A DNA stretch of 64,000 bases from Histomonas meleagridis (GCA_020186115.1 WSYJ01000081.1:372001-436000), one strand, 5' to 3'. Shown: positions 29,499-40,164, counted from the first letter of the stretch. The notes: generated by a model not told the origin, from the sequence alone. Translations and numbers: made by a program.

Positions 29499-29894
29499 GG
29501 ATTATTTAAAAATAAAATATAACTTTAATATTGTTTGTTTTTTTTTTTTTTTGAAGGTTTTTAATATGATTAATATTATTATTTGATTTTTGATTTTTTG
29601 ATGATTGTATTGAATGTGTAATTATATGTTGGAAACTTAACGCTATAAGGTATTTAGGTTTTTTGCAACGGCAATAATAGAATTGGCTTTAAAATTTATT
29701 GATTTGGTAAATGATTATTTCTGTGCTTTCCCAGATATTTTTCTCTGAAGCTTTTGAACATCTATAATTGAAAAAATAATCTGTTTCAGTTCAAAATCCC
29801 CACAAGATTTTGAAATACAAAGATATTTAATACTTTATTTTTTACAATATACAAAAATCTCGATTGGTGACACTTTTTGCTTCAATGATCACGT
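29499..29894. other. Intergenic
   Basis: AT-rich, with a T14 run after the upstream gene. No gene is seen. TTCAATG lies just before the next ATG. Confidence 0.4.
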
Positions 29895-32800
29895 ATGGGA
29901 TTTCTTGTTCTACTTTTAACTAAAGCATTTCAGCTTTTCTGTCAAGAGAACTATACGCTCATAATATATGACAAAACAGAATTCACACAAGAACATAAGA
30001 ATAATACGATAAATCTTATCATATCAAATTACATAAACGAAATTCCAACCAATGCTTTCTCTTCGTGGCACAACCTAACAACAGTAACAATCGGTGAACA
30101 TGTCGAAACTATTGGAGATTCTGCTTTTTATAATTGCATAAATTTACACAGCGTTGAACTTGGACAGAATGTTTTAGATATCGGGAATTGGTCGTTTGGC
30201 TGTTGTTTGAAATTGCCCAACGTATTTATTCCATCTTCGGTACAATTAATTTCAAACTACTCGTTTTATCAATGTTCAAATTTAGAAACAGTATCAATTG
30301 GAGAGAATGTACAAATCATTGGAGAGTGTGCATTCTCAAATACCAAATTATTAAATGTGACAATTCCAAGTTCAGTATCTATCATTGGTAAGTATTCTTT
30401 TTATGAATGTAAATCATTAATAACAGCAATTATAGGTAGTGACAATTATAACATAAGTAATACTTCTATTAATGAACATTCATTTGATTCATGTTGTAAT
30501 TTAATTACAGTAATAATTGGAGGAAATGTTCAGACACTTAATGATTATTCATTTTATAATTGTTCAAATTTAGAAACAGTATCAATTGGGGAGAATGTAC
30601 AGACAATTGGACAATATGCATTTTCACTTACATATTTATGTAATGTTATGATTCCAAATTCAGTTACAACAATTTCCGAGCATTCATTTGATTCGTGTAG
30701 TAATTTGATTTCAGTTTTAATTGGCGAAAATGTATTAATGATTGGCGACTATTCATTTTATAATTGTTTCAGTTTAAGAAATGTTTCAATTGGCGAAAGT
30801 GTGCAAATCATTGGACAATACGCATTTTCACTTACAAATTTATATAATGTTTCGATTCCTAATTCAGTTACACTAATTTCTGAGCATTCATTTGATGAAT
30901 GCAATGATTTAAGAAGAGTACAAATTGGTAAAAACGTACAAACAATTGATGATTACGCATTTTATTATTGTTTTAATTTGGAAACAGTATCAATTGGAGA
31001 AAATGTTCAAATCATTGGACAATATGCATTCTCAAATACCAAATTATTAAATGCCACAATTCCAAGTTCAGTATCTATCATTGGTAAGTATTCTTTTTAT
31101 GAATGTGATTCATTAATAACAGCAATTATAGGTAGTGACAATTATAACATAAGTAATACTTCTATTAATGAACATTCATTTGATTCATGTTGTAATTTAA
31201 TTACAGTAATAATTGGAGGAAATGTATTAATGATTGGCGATTATTCATTTTATAATTGTTCAAATTTAAGAAATGTTACAATTGGCGATAATGTTCATAC
31301 AATTGGACAATATTCATTTTCACTTACAAATTTATATAATTTTACAATACCAAATTTAGTGACAACAATTTCCGAGCATTCATTTGATTCGTGTTATAAT
31401 TTAATTTCAGTTCAAATTGGAGAAAATGTTCAAACACTTGATGATTATTCATTTTATCATTGTTCATTATTATCAAACATAATAATTCCAAGTTCAGTAT
31501 TAATTATTGGGCGATATTCATTTTGTGAATGTTATTCATTAAATTCAGTTTTAATTCAAAGTAATTATTTTGATAATTTAGCTAATGTATCAATTGAAGA
31601 ACGTGCATTCGATTCATGTTATAATTTAGCAACGGTTATAATTGGAGAAAATGTATTAACAATTGGCGATTTCTCATTTTTTCAATGTTTTAATTTAGAA
31701 ACAGTTATAATTGGAGAGAATGTACAAACAATTTGTCAATTTGCATTTTCATGTACAAAGTTATTACATATTACAATACCAAATTCGGTAACAATCATTG
31801 GAGAGCATTTATTTGATTCATGTCAATATTTAACATCAGTTAATATAAGTGATAATTTAATACGAATAGAAAATTATACATTTTATCAATGTACAAATTT
31901 AACTACAATTAATTTTGGTATGAATAATGAAATTATTGGTAAATATTCATTTTCATATTGTATTAATTTATTAAATATTATAATACCAAATACTATTTAC
32001 ATAATTGAAGAATATTCATTTTATAATTGTACTAATTTAATTACAATTTATTTAGGAGAAAATGTTACAACTATTGGATGTTGTTCATTTTATCATTGTA
32101 TTTCATTGTTAAATATAATAATTCCTTCGTCAGTTACAACAATTAATGAATATTGTTTTTATGAATGTTATTCTTTAGAATTCGTTACAATTGGTGGAAA
32201 CTTTACATGTGTATATACAACAATTGGATCAAATGCATTTGAATTATGTTATTCTTTAATTAATGTAATAATTGGTGATAATGTAATATCAATTGGAAAT
32301 TATTCATTTTATCAATGTACAAGTTTAACAACAATAGAATTAGGTAATAATATTGAAACAATTGGTGAATTTTCATTTTCATTAACGAATTTATCGAATG
32401 TTATAATACCAAATTCAGTTAAAACAATTGGAAATAATTCATTTTCATATTGTACAAATTTACAAACAATTAAAATAGGTAAAAATGTATTAACTATTGG
32501 ACATAATTCATTTTATCAATGTATATCATTAACAAATATATTTATACCAAAATCAATCATTAAAATAGGTGAAAAATGTTTTTATAAATGTATCAAACTT
32601 CAATCTATTAATGTATCACTTAATAATTCATATTACTCCAATTATAATAATGATGGAATTCTATATGATAAAAACATTACACAAATAATATGTTATCCTA
32701 TCAATAAACAAAATACAACTATTGATATACCAAACACAATTAATACTATTAATGAATATTCATTTTATTATTGTATTAATATAAATAAAATTCAATTTGG

Positions 32801-33974
32801 AACTAATGTTACGACAATTAATAATTATGCATTTTATGAATGTATAAATTTAGAAGATATTATATTTAATAATGATTTAATTACAATTGGAGAATATTCA
32901 TTTTGTTATTGTAATAAAATTAATATTATTATATTCCCGATTTCACTTATCACTATACATAAAAACGCTTTTTATAATTGTAGTAACATTCAAACAATAG
33001 AATTCGGCGAAAATATTAAATATATATATGAAAATGCATTTTATAACTGTGATAGTATAAAATGTATTTTCTTTTCTGGTAAATTAGAGCCTAATTTTGG
33101 GTCAAATGTTTTCTCTTGTTCTAAAGTGTATATATTTACAAAGGATTTCTACTTGAACAAAACATTTTGTGGATTCGATGTGATACCTTATGAAGATATT
33201 AATGCATATAACTGTCCAATGATTGGCACTTACACATTTACGGAATCCAATACATTTTCGAGTACATTCACATCTTCGCACACATTTAATGCAACTGAAA
33301 CATATTCGATGTCGAACACATTTACTAATTCATATCCATTTAATGCAACAAATACATTCACTAATTCGCACACATTTAATGCAACTGAATCATTCACTAA
33401 TTCGAATACATTCAATGCGACAAATGCATTCACTTCTTCGGAAGCGTTTACGAGTTCGAACACATTTACTCCGTCTGTTACATTCATAGCATATAATGTT
33501 AATCAGTACACACTGAGTGTAACCATCATTAATTCATTAACGTTAACATATGTTATCACAGAGACAATAATTCCGACGCTCACATACACGCGCACATTCG
33601 CTAATTACAGTTTCCAAATTATGTTATGTCAATTTGCAATGAAACGGAATTTTGTCATCAGTTTCTACTCAGAAGCGCAAATGTTTACATATGTATTAAT
33701 TCCGTACGGCAAAAGTTACGCAAACGATTCGTCGCTGACATTTTTGGTCATCGCCGGAATTGTGTTCTCAGCGATTGTCATCATTGTGCTGATTATTATT
33801 TTGATAATTCGAATTAAAATAGATAAACAATTACAGAACGAAACATCGCGCAAAAACAGCAGCGAATACGAAGGCGAATACTTTATGTCGGACGAAATGA
33901 CCGACTTGTACAGAGACTTTTCGGGTGTACAAATGGAGGAAGGCGACGAGTTTGACCCGAACGAGAACCTTTGA
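29895..33974 (+). CDS. Large BspA-like leucine-rich-repeat surface protein with S/T-rich stalk
   Basis: ATG at 29895 gives 1359 residues. A signal peptide (MGFLVLLLTKAFQLFC) is followed by ~45 TpLRR units of about 23 residues (AFxxCxNLxxVxIGxNVxxIG pattern) up to about 1100. Next come a Ser/Thr/Asn-rich stalk of SNTF/SHTFNAT-type repeats (about 1112-1197), a second extracellular segment, a transmembrane helix (about 1280-1305, FLVIAGIVFSAIVIIVLII) and a 54-residue acidic tail ending GDEFDPNENL. The stalk is a likely O-glycosylation region that lifts the LRR solenoid from the membrane. Two ~195-bp segments inside the LRR region are almost identical (see repeats). The final ~110 codons have higher GC than the LRR part. 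A surface adhesin or receptor role is inferred from the family. Confidence 0.93.
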   Translation: MGFLVLLLTKAFQLFCQENYTLIIYDKTEFTQEHKNNTINLIISNYINEIPTNAFSSWHNLTTVTIGEHVETIGDSAFYNCINLHSVELGQNVLDIGNWSFGCCLKLPNVFIPSSVQLISNYSFYQCSNLETVSIGENVQIIGECAFSNTKLLNVTIPSSVSIIGKYSFYECKSLITAIIGSDNYNISNTSINEHSFDSCCNLITVIIGGNVQTLNDYSFYNCSNLETVSIGENVQTIGQYAFSLTYLCNVMIPNSVTTISEHSFDSCSNLISVLIGENVLMIGDYSFYNCFSLRNVSIGESVQIIGQYAFSLTNLYNVSIPNSVTLISEHSFDECNDLRRVQIGKNVQTIDDYAFYYCFNLETVSIGENVQIIGQYAFSNTKLLNATIPSSVSIIGKYSFYECDSLITAIIGSDNYNISNTSINEHSFDSCCNLITVIIGGNVLMIGDYSFYNCSNLRNVTIGDNVHTIGQYSFSLTNLYNFTIPNLVTTISEHSFDSCYNLISVQIGENVQTLDDYSFYHCSLLSNIIIPSSVLIIGRYSFCECYSLNSVLIQSNYFDNLANVSIEERAFDSCYNLATVIIGENVLTIGDFSFFQCFNLETVIIGENVQTICQFAFSCTKLLHITIPNSVTIIGEHLFDSCQYLTSVNISDNLIRIENYTFYQCTNLTTINFGMNNEIIGKYSFSYCINLLNIIIPNTIYIIEEYSFYNCTNLITIYLGENVTTIGCCSFYHCISLLNIIIPSSVTTINEYCFYECYSLEFVTIGGNFTCVYTTIGSNAFELCYSLINVIIGDNVISIGNYSFYQCTSLTTIELGNNIETIGEFSFSLTNLSNVIIPNSVKTIGNNSFSYCTNLQTIKIGKNVLTIGHNSFYQCISLTNIFIPKSIIKIGEKCFYKCIKLQSINVSLNNSYYSNYNNDGILYDKNITQIICYPINKQNTTIDIPNTINTINEYSFYYCININKIQFGTNVTTINNYAFYECINLEDIIFNNDLITIGEYSFCYCNKINIIIFPISLITIHKNAFYNCSNIQTIEFGENIKYIYENAFYNCDSIKCIFFSGKLEPNFGSNVFSCSKVYIFTKDFYLNKTFCGFDVIPYEDINAYNCPMIGTYTFTESNTFSSTFTSSHTFNATETYSMSNTFTNSYPFNATNTFTNSHTFNATESFTNSNTFNATNAFTSSEAFTSSNTFTPSVTFIAYNVNQYTLSVTIINSLTLTYVITETIIPTLTYTRTFANYSFQIMLCQFAMKRNFVISFYSEAQMFTYVLIPYGKSYANDSSLTFLVIAGIVFSAIVIIVLIIILIIRIKIDKQLQNETSRKNSSEYEGEYFMSDEMTDLYRDFSGVQMEEGDEFDPNENL
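30331..30525 (+). repeat. Internal LRR duplication, copy 1
   Basis: Nearly identical at the DNA level to 31027-31221, a 696-base offset that keeps frame. Encodes SIIGKYSFYEC(K/D)SLITA and the unusual insert IIGSDNYNISNTSINEHSFD. Neighbouring LRRs are much more diverged, so this is a recent duplication or gene conversion. Confidence 0.75.
31027..31221 (+). repeat. Internal LRR duplication, copy 2
   Basis: Partner of 30331-30525. Residue differences are few (V/A, K/D). Sequences flanking both copies diverge at once. Confidence 0.75.
33229..33490 (+). repeat. S/T-rich stalk repeats in BspA-like gene
   Basis: Degenerate 12-30-base repeats encoding (S/T)NTFTNS, SHTFNAT and NATNTF in the stalk of the large BspA-like protein. 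They resemble the SNTYTKSN repeats of the minus-strand BspA gene at 51147-52997. Confidence 0.7.
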
Positions 33975-34990
33975 ATTAAATAAATTGTTATATTATTTAC
34001 GAATTTGAACGTCGTTTGAGGTGAAAATCGTTGCAAATGTCGCGTGAGGCGTATAGAGACACGCGTCCAAAGTTATTTTGTACGATTGGAGAGGTAATGA
34101 CAACTGTGATTCTGTATGAAGTGAATTTAATTTCCTTTGAGTTCAATGTTTTTATGTATTATATTGGATATGATGAGGGAAATTATGAAAGCTGTTTGAC
34201 ATTCCTCTCGACGGAGCACCCAATTTTTCCTTCCTTGTGGCTCATTATTGGAGATAAGAAGACTGAAATAAGATACCAATGAGCTGCATGGAGTTGTACT
34301 CCATCAGCACCAGATTATCGAAGACAAAGCACTGCTTGAATGAATAATTAAATTCTTTCCTCATTATTATTGCTTGTATTTACCGATAGATCGATAAAAT
34401 ACCGAATGTACCAATTGGAATTCCATACATCTGGATAACTCATTATTCACCATGACAGGGTTGAAAACCATCTTAGATCCCTTTTGTTGATCATATTTAA
34501 TTGTGTTTTCCCAAGCTTTTGTTTGTCTGTGGTTTATGGCATTGCATTTATATATTTCTGATTGTCCTTGTTTGATTGTATATTGTGTTTATTGAGAAAT
34601 ACGTCCGACTTCACAAAATGCAAACTTTTCAATCATTTTGGTTATTCGCCAAGTACAGCATTATAAAATATCACCGACTTCAGCATACACAGGCAAGGTG
34701 AAGTCAATTGATTCTATGTGTAAACATTTCAAAAAATCGCTTACTTTCAAAAAGTTGTTCAATCATCTTCTTACAACAATTTTTTAAAATCCATTAAAAT
34801 TTTTTTAAAATCCAATTTTTTTCGTTAATTTCATTATACACTAATACTGCAACAATAAAGTAACAACAAAATGTTTTTCCTTACGAATTTAAAATATATG
34901 AAATAAAAAAATTTTTTACAAACGTTAATAAGTTGAAACGCAAAAAACATTCCTTATAAACAAAAACAATAAAAAAGAAGAACATTGGTC
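33975..34990. other. Intergenic with one weak short frame (34037-34282)
   Basis: About 1 kb. An 81-codon frame from ATG 34037 (MSREAYRDTRPKLFCTIGE) has mixed composition and stops at 34282. A one-base shift would add NELHGVVLHQHQIIEDK to 34339, so a decayed gene fragment is conceivable. I do not recognise it. Nothing else is seen to 34990. Confidence 0.3.
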
Positions 34991-35389
34991 CTAAATTCTT
35001 CCTCGAATCCTCTGTGCAAGTTGAACATCTTTTCGCATAAGTGTAACACGCTTTGCATGAATTGCGCATAACAGGCCATCTTCAAGTAATCCAACTAAAA
35101 ACGATTCAGAGGCTTCTTGAAGCGCTTCAACAGCATTAACTGACCAACGAAATTCGCGTGTACTCATTTCTGTTGATATTTCTTTTACAAGTCTTGCGAA
35201 CGGAAGTTTTCTGATAAGTAAATCTGTTGAACGTTGATATTTCCTAATCTCGTATTGCCATTTATTACCTGGAGTAAATCTTTTTTTCTTTTGTTTTTGT
35301 TCTTTTGATTGAGTTGGTATACGGTGTTTTACAGCTATTTTTCTTTTTGTTCCGATATGAATTGGTGGGCTGCTACTCCCTTCATTCAT
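34991..35389 (-). CDS. Divergent histone H3, candidate centromeric H3 (CenH3/CENP-A)
   Basis: The first ATG (35389-35387) gives 132 residues; four upstream codons are open but lack ATG. The N-terminal tail (about 36 residues) is basic and lacks the canonical ARTKQTARKS start. The histone fold is clear: [37 protein letters not shown] and [20 protein letters not shown] before the RIRGRI end. Loop 1, [20 protein letters not shown], is one residue longer than canonical H3 (EIAQDFKTDLRFQSSAVMA) and carries a tryptophan where CENP-A has FNW. Both are CenH3 hallmarks. Its likely role is to mark centromeric nucleosomes. A replication-independent H3 variant of another kind cannot be excluded. H3 variants including a CenH3 are reported in T. 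vaginalis. Confidence 0.9.
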   Translation of the reverse strand: MNEGSSSPPIHIGTKRKIAVKHRIPTQSKEQKQKKKRFTPGNKWQYEIRKYQRSTDLLIRKLPFARLVKEISTEMSTREFRWSVNAVEALQEASESFLVGLLEDGLLCAIHAKRVTLMRKDVQLAQRIRGRI

Positions 35390-36054
35390 TTTTGAACTCA
35401 AAATTACGTTAAGAAAAAAATATATTACTTAACGTACAATGAAATTGGCGCCGATTTTAACGGGCTCCTTTCCGATATCTTTATTTTTTCTAATTTTATA
35501 TTTGCATTCAAAATAAAAATTTAATGAGTGTTTAGTTACATGTTATGATTAATCTGTTATCAAATTTATTTTGATTGTATTTTATAAAATATATAATGTA
35601 AATATTTGTTCATAAAAAATACGTTGTCTTTAAAGAACGTCTTAGGTACTAAAAACCAATTTACAAAAGTCACATTTTTTTAATCAAAATTGTTTATTTG
35701 ATTAATCTATTGTTTTGTTCATTTAATCGAAAAAAAAAGATTAATCGATTATCGATATACATTTAATGTATTAATTATTATTGCTATCATAACGTCAAAG
35801 AAATTGTATCACTTAATCGAAAAACAAAGATTTGAGCTCGAATATAATGGTGAAATTTTATGATCGCTGCGAACGTCCCTTTGACAATTATTTTTCAATG
35901 TAAAATATTTATAAATTGAATAAAACAGATCATATCGCACATTGAAATTAAAACGATATAACGCTTTTAACCAAATCAAGATGTCCGATCTGACACTCCA
36001 CTTTCCCGCTTTTTTAACTTTTTGAATAGGTTATTTTACACCACACATTTCAAC
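35390..36054. other. Divergent promoter region, histone H3 variant (-) and coronin (+)
   Basis: AT-rich. AACGATA lies at 35952-35958, about 100 bases before the coronin ATG. TTTCAACATG overlaps the start and weakly resembles a trichomonad Inr. No gene is seen. Confidence 0.5.
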
Positions 36055-37398
36055 ATGACAAGAGCTTCTCTCTTCCGTCACGTTTATGGTGAGCCATCCA
36101 GACCAATCGACAGCTACGGCGATGTCCTTGTCCACAGTGCACAAGTTGACTCCAACATGCTTGCTGTTAATGCTCACTACATTGCTATCCCATGGCAAAC
36201 CAACGGTGGTGGCGCCCTCGGCGTTCTTAAAGTTGGAGGAAAGGGTAAGATCGGTAACACTTGCCCACTCTTCGAAGGTCACAAGGCACCAGTTATTGAT
36301 GTTGCCTTCAATCCATTTGCCGACAACGTCGTTGCTTCCGCTTCTGAAGATTCCACCATCCGCCTTTGGAAGATTGAAGAAAGCGATGGTAAGATCAAGC
36401 CAAACCACAACCAACCATTAGCTACATTAACAGGCCACGGTCGTAAGGCTGCTCGTATCACATTCAACCCACTCGTTAATGGAGCTATGGCCTCCTTTGG
36501 TATGGAAAATGCTATCAAGCTTTGGGATATCAACAAGGCTCAATGCGTCACCACAATCAAAGGCGCTACCAACAACCAAAACTTCCTTGATATCGCCTGG
36601 TCTCAAGATGGTAACCGTGTTGTTGCTCCAGCCAAAGATAAGAAGATCCATATCTATGATATGAGAGCTGGTAACGAAATTGTTGCTGTTCCAGGACACC
36701 AAAACATCAAATCATCCCATGCTGTCTTCTATGACAAACTCCACTATATCTTCACAACAGGTTTCTCTTCACGTGCAGCACGTCAAATCGCTCTTCGTGA
36801 TGATCGTAACCCAGAAAAGCCACTTCAAGAAGAAGATGTTGACTACAACGCAGGTATCCTCTTCCCATTCATTGATTATGACAATGGTGTTGTCTTCACA
36901 TTTGGCCGTGGTGATACTGCTGCTAAGTACTACGAACTTCGTGACGATGACCTCAAGCATCCAATCATGCCACTCTCCGGAACACAAATGCAAGAAGCCA
37001 TTCGTTGCGTTGCTTGTCAACCTAAGTATTGCTGCAACACATCTATCTGCGAAATCATGCCATTCTATGTCATCACCAACTCAAAGGCACTCCTCCATGT
37101 TCCAATGATTGTTCCACGTCGTAATGCAGAATGCTTCCAAGATGATATCTACCCAGATACAGTCGGCCCAGAACCATCAGCTGAGTTCGATGATTGGAAG
37201 AATGGTGCTGAAGTCAAGCCAAAACTTGTCAATCTCGAGAACTTCAAGATCTCAGATGAAGTCGCAGATTTCAAGGTCGAAGCAGAAGACGTCGAAGGTC
37301 TTAAGCAACAACTTACAGCATTAAACAAGACAATAGAAGAACAAAAGGCAACAATTGCTAAGCTTGAAGCTGAAATCAAGCAACTCAAGGGAGAGTAA
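36055..37398 (+). CDS. Coronin, WD40 actin-binding protein with C-terminal coiled coil
   Basis: ATG at 36055 (MTRASLFRHVYGEPSRP) gives 447 residues, the usual size of a short coronin. The N-terminal signature (SxFRHVYG) is followed by WD repeats: LFEGHKAPVIDVAFNPF, VASASEDSTIRLWKI, TLTGHGRKAARITFNP, ASFGMENAIKLWDI and DKKIHIYDMRAG. A conserved C-terminal extension (FQDDIYPDTVGPEPS) and a terminal coiled coil (about 410-447, LKQQLTALNKTIEEQKATIA) for oligomerisation complete the protein. Coronin binds F-actin and tunes Arp2/3 and cofilin; trichomonads use it in amoeboid adhesion. Codon use is strongly biased toward C-ending codons against its neighbours, as for a highly expressed gene. A broken copy of part of this gene lies at 59050-59231. 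Confidence 0.96.
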   Translation: MTRASLFRHVYGEPSRPIDSYGDVLVHSAQVDSNMLAVNAHYIAIPWQTNGGGALGVLKVGGKGKIGNTCPLFEGHKAPVIDVAFNPFADNVVASASEDSTIRLWKIEESDGKIKPNHNQPLATLTGHGRKAARITFNPLVNGAMASFGMENAIKLWDINKAQCVTTIKGATNNQNFLDIAWSQDGNRVVAPAKDKKIHIYDMRAGNEIVAVPGHQNIKSSHAVFYDKLHYIFTTGFSSRAARQIALRDDRNPEKPLQEEDVDYNAGILFPFIDYDNGVVFTFGRGDTAAKYYELRDDDLKHPIMPLSGTQMQEAIRCVACQPKYCCNTSICEIMPFYVITNSKALLHVPMIVPRRNAECFQDDIYPDTVGPEPSAEFDDWKNGAEVKPKLVNLENFKISDEVADFKVEAEDVEGLKQQLTALNKTIEEQKATIAKLEAEIKQLKGE

Positions 37399-37827
37399 AG
37401 TACTCTGGCATGAGTATTGTTTTTGTTTTATGATATTTGTTTGAGAATCAAATTTGATGTGTTATGTGTACGTTTAATTTATATAAAAGTGACGCTTTAA
37501 ACGGCTTCTTGTGATTATGGCAACGCTCTGTGCGCACAACATTTTTGGTTTTTCACCATTTCCGAGCATCATCGACATGACTGCACAAAATTTCCATGAG
37601 CTTTTTCTCCTCTATACCTTTGCTTTCTTAGTGTACTTCTTTAGGGCTTTATTAAAGTTTGATAATAATCATAATACATTTTATTTAATGTTATATGGAT
37701 GAAAAATGTAGGATAAATATATATATATAAAAAATTTTAAGTTCACACTAATGAATTTAAAGCTTAAGGAGAACACTTAAATATTTTGAGAAAAAATTTA
37801 TAAATATCCTTAAACTTTTGATTTTAT
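37399..37827. other. Intergenic; contains left part of the inverted duplication
   Basis: 3' flanks of two convergent genes. A 64-codon frame at 37511-37702 has no recognisable product. From about 37640 the sequence is repeated in inverse orientation at 58717-58892. Confidence 0.5.
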
Positions 37828-40092
37828 TTATAGTACTCTATGTTCAAAGAAATTATTTTCCTCAAAATCAACTGCAAATGGATCATCTGAAATGTTTGGA
37901 AGGTTATTTATATCAAATTTTTTAACGACTGTTTCATTTAAGACTTGAGAATAATCTCCAGATTCTACATTTTCACTTGGAAGCGTATTTATTTTATTTA
38001 AAGATTTTTTATGTAGATAATATACAAGTAATAAAGAAATTATTACTAAAAAAACTAAGAAGCAAATAGAAAAAATGATTTTCATTGAATTACTAATTCC
38101 ATTTTCTTTGACTTTGGTGAGATTTTTTATGTTATTTTGGATAGAACCCTTTGGATTTTTTGTGTTTGATTCATTAGACTCTTTTTCTTGTTTTTGTTTT
38201 TTAAACCTTAAATTACATCCTTTTATATTTGATCCCTTTGAAATATCTAAAGTTCCAAATGATTTGTTTTGATATGTAGATAAAGTAAATACTTTATTTT
38301 TAAAGTTTGAAAAAGCTTTTAAAGAAATATTTGGTTCATATAGTCCTAAAAAATATATACATTTAATGTTGATACAACTATAAAATGCATACACTCCAAT
38401 GTGTTGAACATTTTCTGTAATAATAATCCCTTGTAAATTCATGCATCCTTGAAATGAAAAATCTCCGATTGAAGTAACAGAGTATGGCGTTTCAAATATA
38501 GAATTTCTTCCACCAGGAAAACTTATGATAATCGAAATATTTTTATCATAAAGTACTCCATCATTTTTATAATTTGAATATTTTTTATTATCTTTAGAAA
38601 CAAAAATATTTTGAAGATTAATACATCCAACAAATGGTCCTATACCAATAAGAATTGTTGATTTTGGAATAGTTATGTTAAATATACCAGAACGAGAAAA
38701 TGCATAATTTCCTATTTTAATAATATCAGATAAAGTAATTTCATCAAGAAATGAACATTCATTAAAAGCATAATCTTCTATCGATTTAATAGAATATGGC
38801 GTTTTAAATGAACCTGTTCTTCCAGATGGAAAAAAGATGATAGCTGATATGTTTTTATCATAAAGAACTCCATCATTTTTATAGTTTGAATATTTTGTAT
38901 TATTATCAGATACATATATATTGATAAAATTCATACATTTAGAAAAAGCACATATTCCAATAAAATATATCGATTTTGATATAGTAAAATTATGTAATTT
39001 TGAACAACAATAAAAGCAAAAATTACCAATATATGTTAAATTTTCTCCATAAATAATATCATTCAAACTTGAAAAAGAAAAACCATATTGTTCAATAGAT
39101 TGTACTAAAAATGGTAATTGAAAAGTTCCATTTCTTCCTGCAGGAAAGCAAACAATAGTCGAAATATTTTTATTATAAAGAACTCCATCATTTTTATAAT
39201 TTGAATAGTTAAGGTTATTTTTGGATATATTTATATTTTCAAGACATTTACATTCAAAAAAAATACCAGATCCAATAAAATTTAGAGTTTCTGGTAAAGT
39301 AATATTATGTAATTTATAACATTCACGAAAAGTATATTCACCAATACTTAATATTTTATTTCCTAATTCGATATTTTCTAAATTTTTACATCTCATAAAT
39401 ACAGAATTTTGAATTATTGCTTCACAGTTTTCAAATAGTACTGTTTTTAAATTGTAACATAAACAAAATGCTTCATCACCAATTAATATTAATGAATTAG
39501 GAAATACTATAGATAATAATTTGTTACATTCAATAAATGCATGTTTTCTAATTTCTTTCACATTTTCACCAATTTTGATTGTTTCTAATCTTAAACATAA
39601 ATTAAATGCTGAATCACCAATTATTTCAACATTTCTTCCAATAACTACAAATTCTAAGTTCTTACATTTATAGAATGCAAAAGAATCTATTAATGTTGTT
39701 GAATTATGAATTTCGACTTTTATTATATCCCAATCTGAAAAAGCATTATTTCCAATTTCATTTACATTATTACCAATAATAAGATATTTAATACCTTCTT
39801 TTTTATAAGCATATTCACATATTCTGTAAATATTTGTTATGATAAGTGTTTCATTACTACGAATTAATATAACAAGTATTGATATAATAATAAAGTTATT
39901 TTTACCCATTTTAGATTAAAATGATTTATATCTTATTTTGTATATATAAAAATTATACAAAAATTACGATAAATTTTGTTGTTATAATTTTTATAAATTT
40001 GATATATTTAATATGTCGTTGCCAACCTTTGATAACAGAAATTTGAAAAGATTAAAAGTAAACAAATTAACAATTTGAAATCAATGAAATAT
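37640..40092 (+). repeat. Inverted segmental duplication, copy A
   Basis: About 2.45 kb carrying a whole BspA-like gene and its flanks. It reappears in opposite orientation at about 56448-58892. Copy A keeps the gene intact. The coding parts are almost identical; flank similarity fades at the edges. Confidence 0.9.
37828..39909 (-). CDS. BspA-like leucine-rich-repeat surface protein, intact duplicate copy
   Basis: ATG at 39909-39907 gives 693 residues. A signal peptide (MGKNNFIIISILVILIRSNE) leads into ~20 TpLRR units, interrupted by three repeats of the SKDNKKYSNYKNDGVLYDKN type (Tyr/Asn-rich inserts followed by IS-I-FP-GR). A transmembrane helix (about 609-632, IIFSICFLVFLVIISLLLVY) precedes a 61-residue tail with ISDDPFAVDFEENN (DPF at 676-678) near its end. 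The DPF triplet is the classical AP-2 alpha-appendage ligand and may mark the protein for endocytosis. An inverted copy with frame breaks lies at 56633-58716. Confidence 0.93.
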   Translation of the reverse strand: MGKNNFIIISILVILIRSNETLIITNIYRICEYAYKKEGIKYLIIGNNVNEIGNNAFSDWDIIKVEIHNSTTLIDSFAFYKCKNLEFVVIGRNVEIIGDSAFNLCLRLETIKIGENVKEIRKHAFIECNKLLSIVFPNSLILIGDEAFCLCYNLKTVLFENCEAIIQNSVFMRCKNLENIELGNKILSIGEYTFRECYKLHNITLPETLNFIGSGIFFECKCLENINISKNNLNYSNYKNDGVLYNKNISTIVCFPAGRNGTFQLPFLVQSIEQYGFSFSSLNDIIYGENLTYIGNFCFYCCSKLHNFTISKSIYFIGICAFSKCMNFINIYVSDNNTKYSNYKNDGVLYDKNISAIIFFPSGRTGSFKTPYSIKSIEDYAFNECSFLDEITLSDIIKIGNYAFSRSGIFNITIPKSTILIGIGPFVGCINLQNIFVSKDNKKYSNYKNDGVLYDKNISIIISFPGGRNSIFETPYSVTSIGDFSFQGCMNLQGIIITENVQHIGVYAFYSCINIKCIYFLGLYEPNISLKAFSNFKNKVFTLSTYQNKSFGTLDISKGSNIKGCNLRFKKQKQEKESNESNTKNPKGSIQNNIKNLTKVKENGISNSMKIIFSICFLVFLVIISLLLVYYLHKKSLNKINTLPSENVESGDYSQVLNETVVKKFDINNLPNISDDPFAVDFEENNFFEHRVL

Positions 40093-40164
40093 ATTTTGTA
40101 TAAATCATTTTAAAATATATAAAAAAAATATCCATATTAATAAAGATTAAGTGTAATTTGTTGT

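Noticed and set aside
34037..34282. A short protein-coding gene
   Set aside because: Only 81 codons, ends in a non-conserved way and no recognisable domain; kept only as a weak fragment in the intergenic note.
36031..37388. Many medium-length frames on both strands within coronin
   Set aside because: They are by-products of coronin's strong codon bias; none has a domain.
37511..37702. A 63-residue hydrophobic protein
   Set aside because: It lies in the 3' flank of coronin, overlaps the edge of the inverted duplication, and its duplicate at 58.85 kb does not keep the frame.
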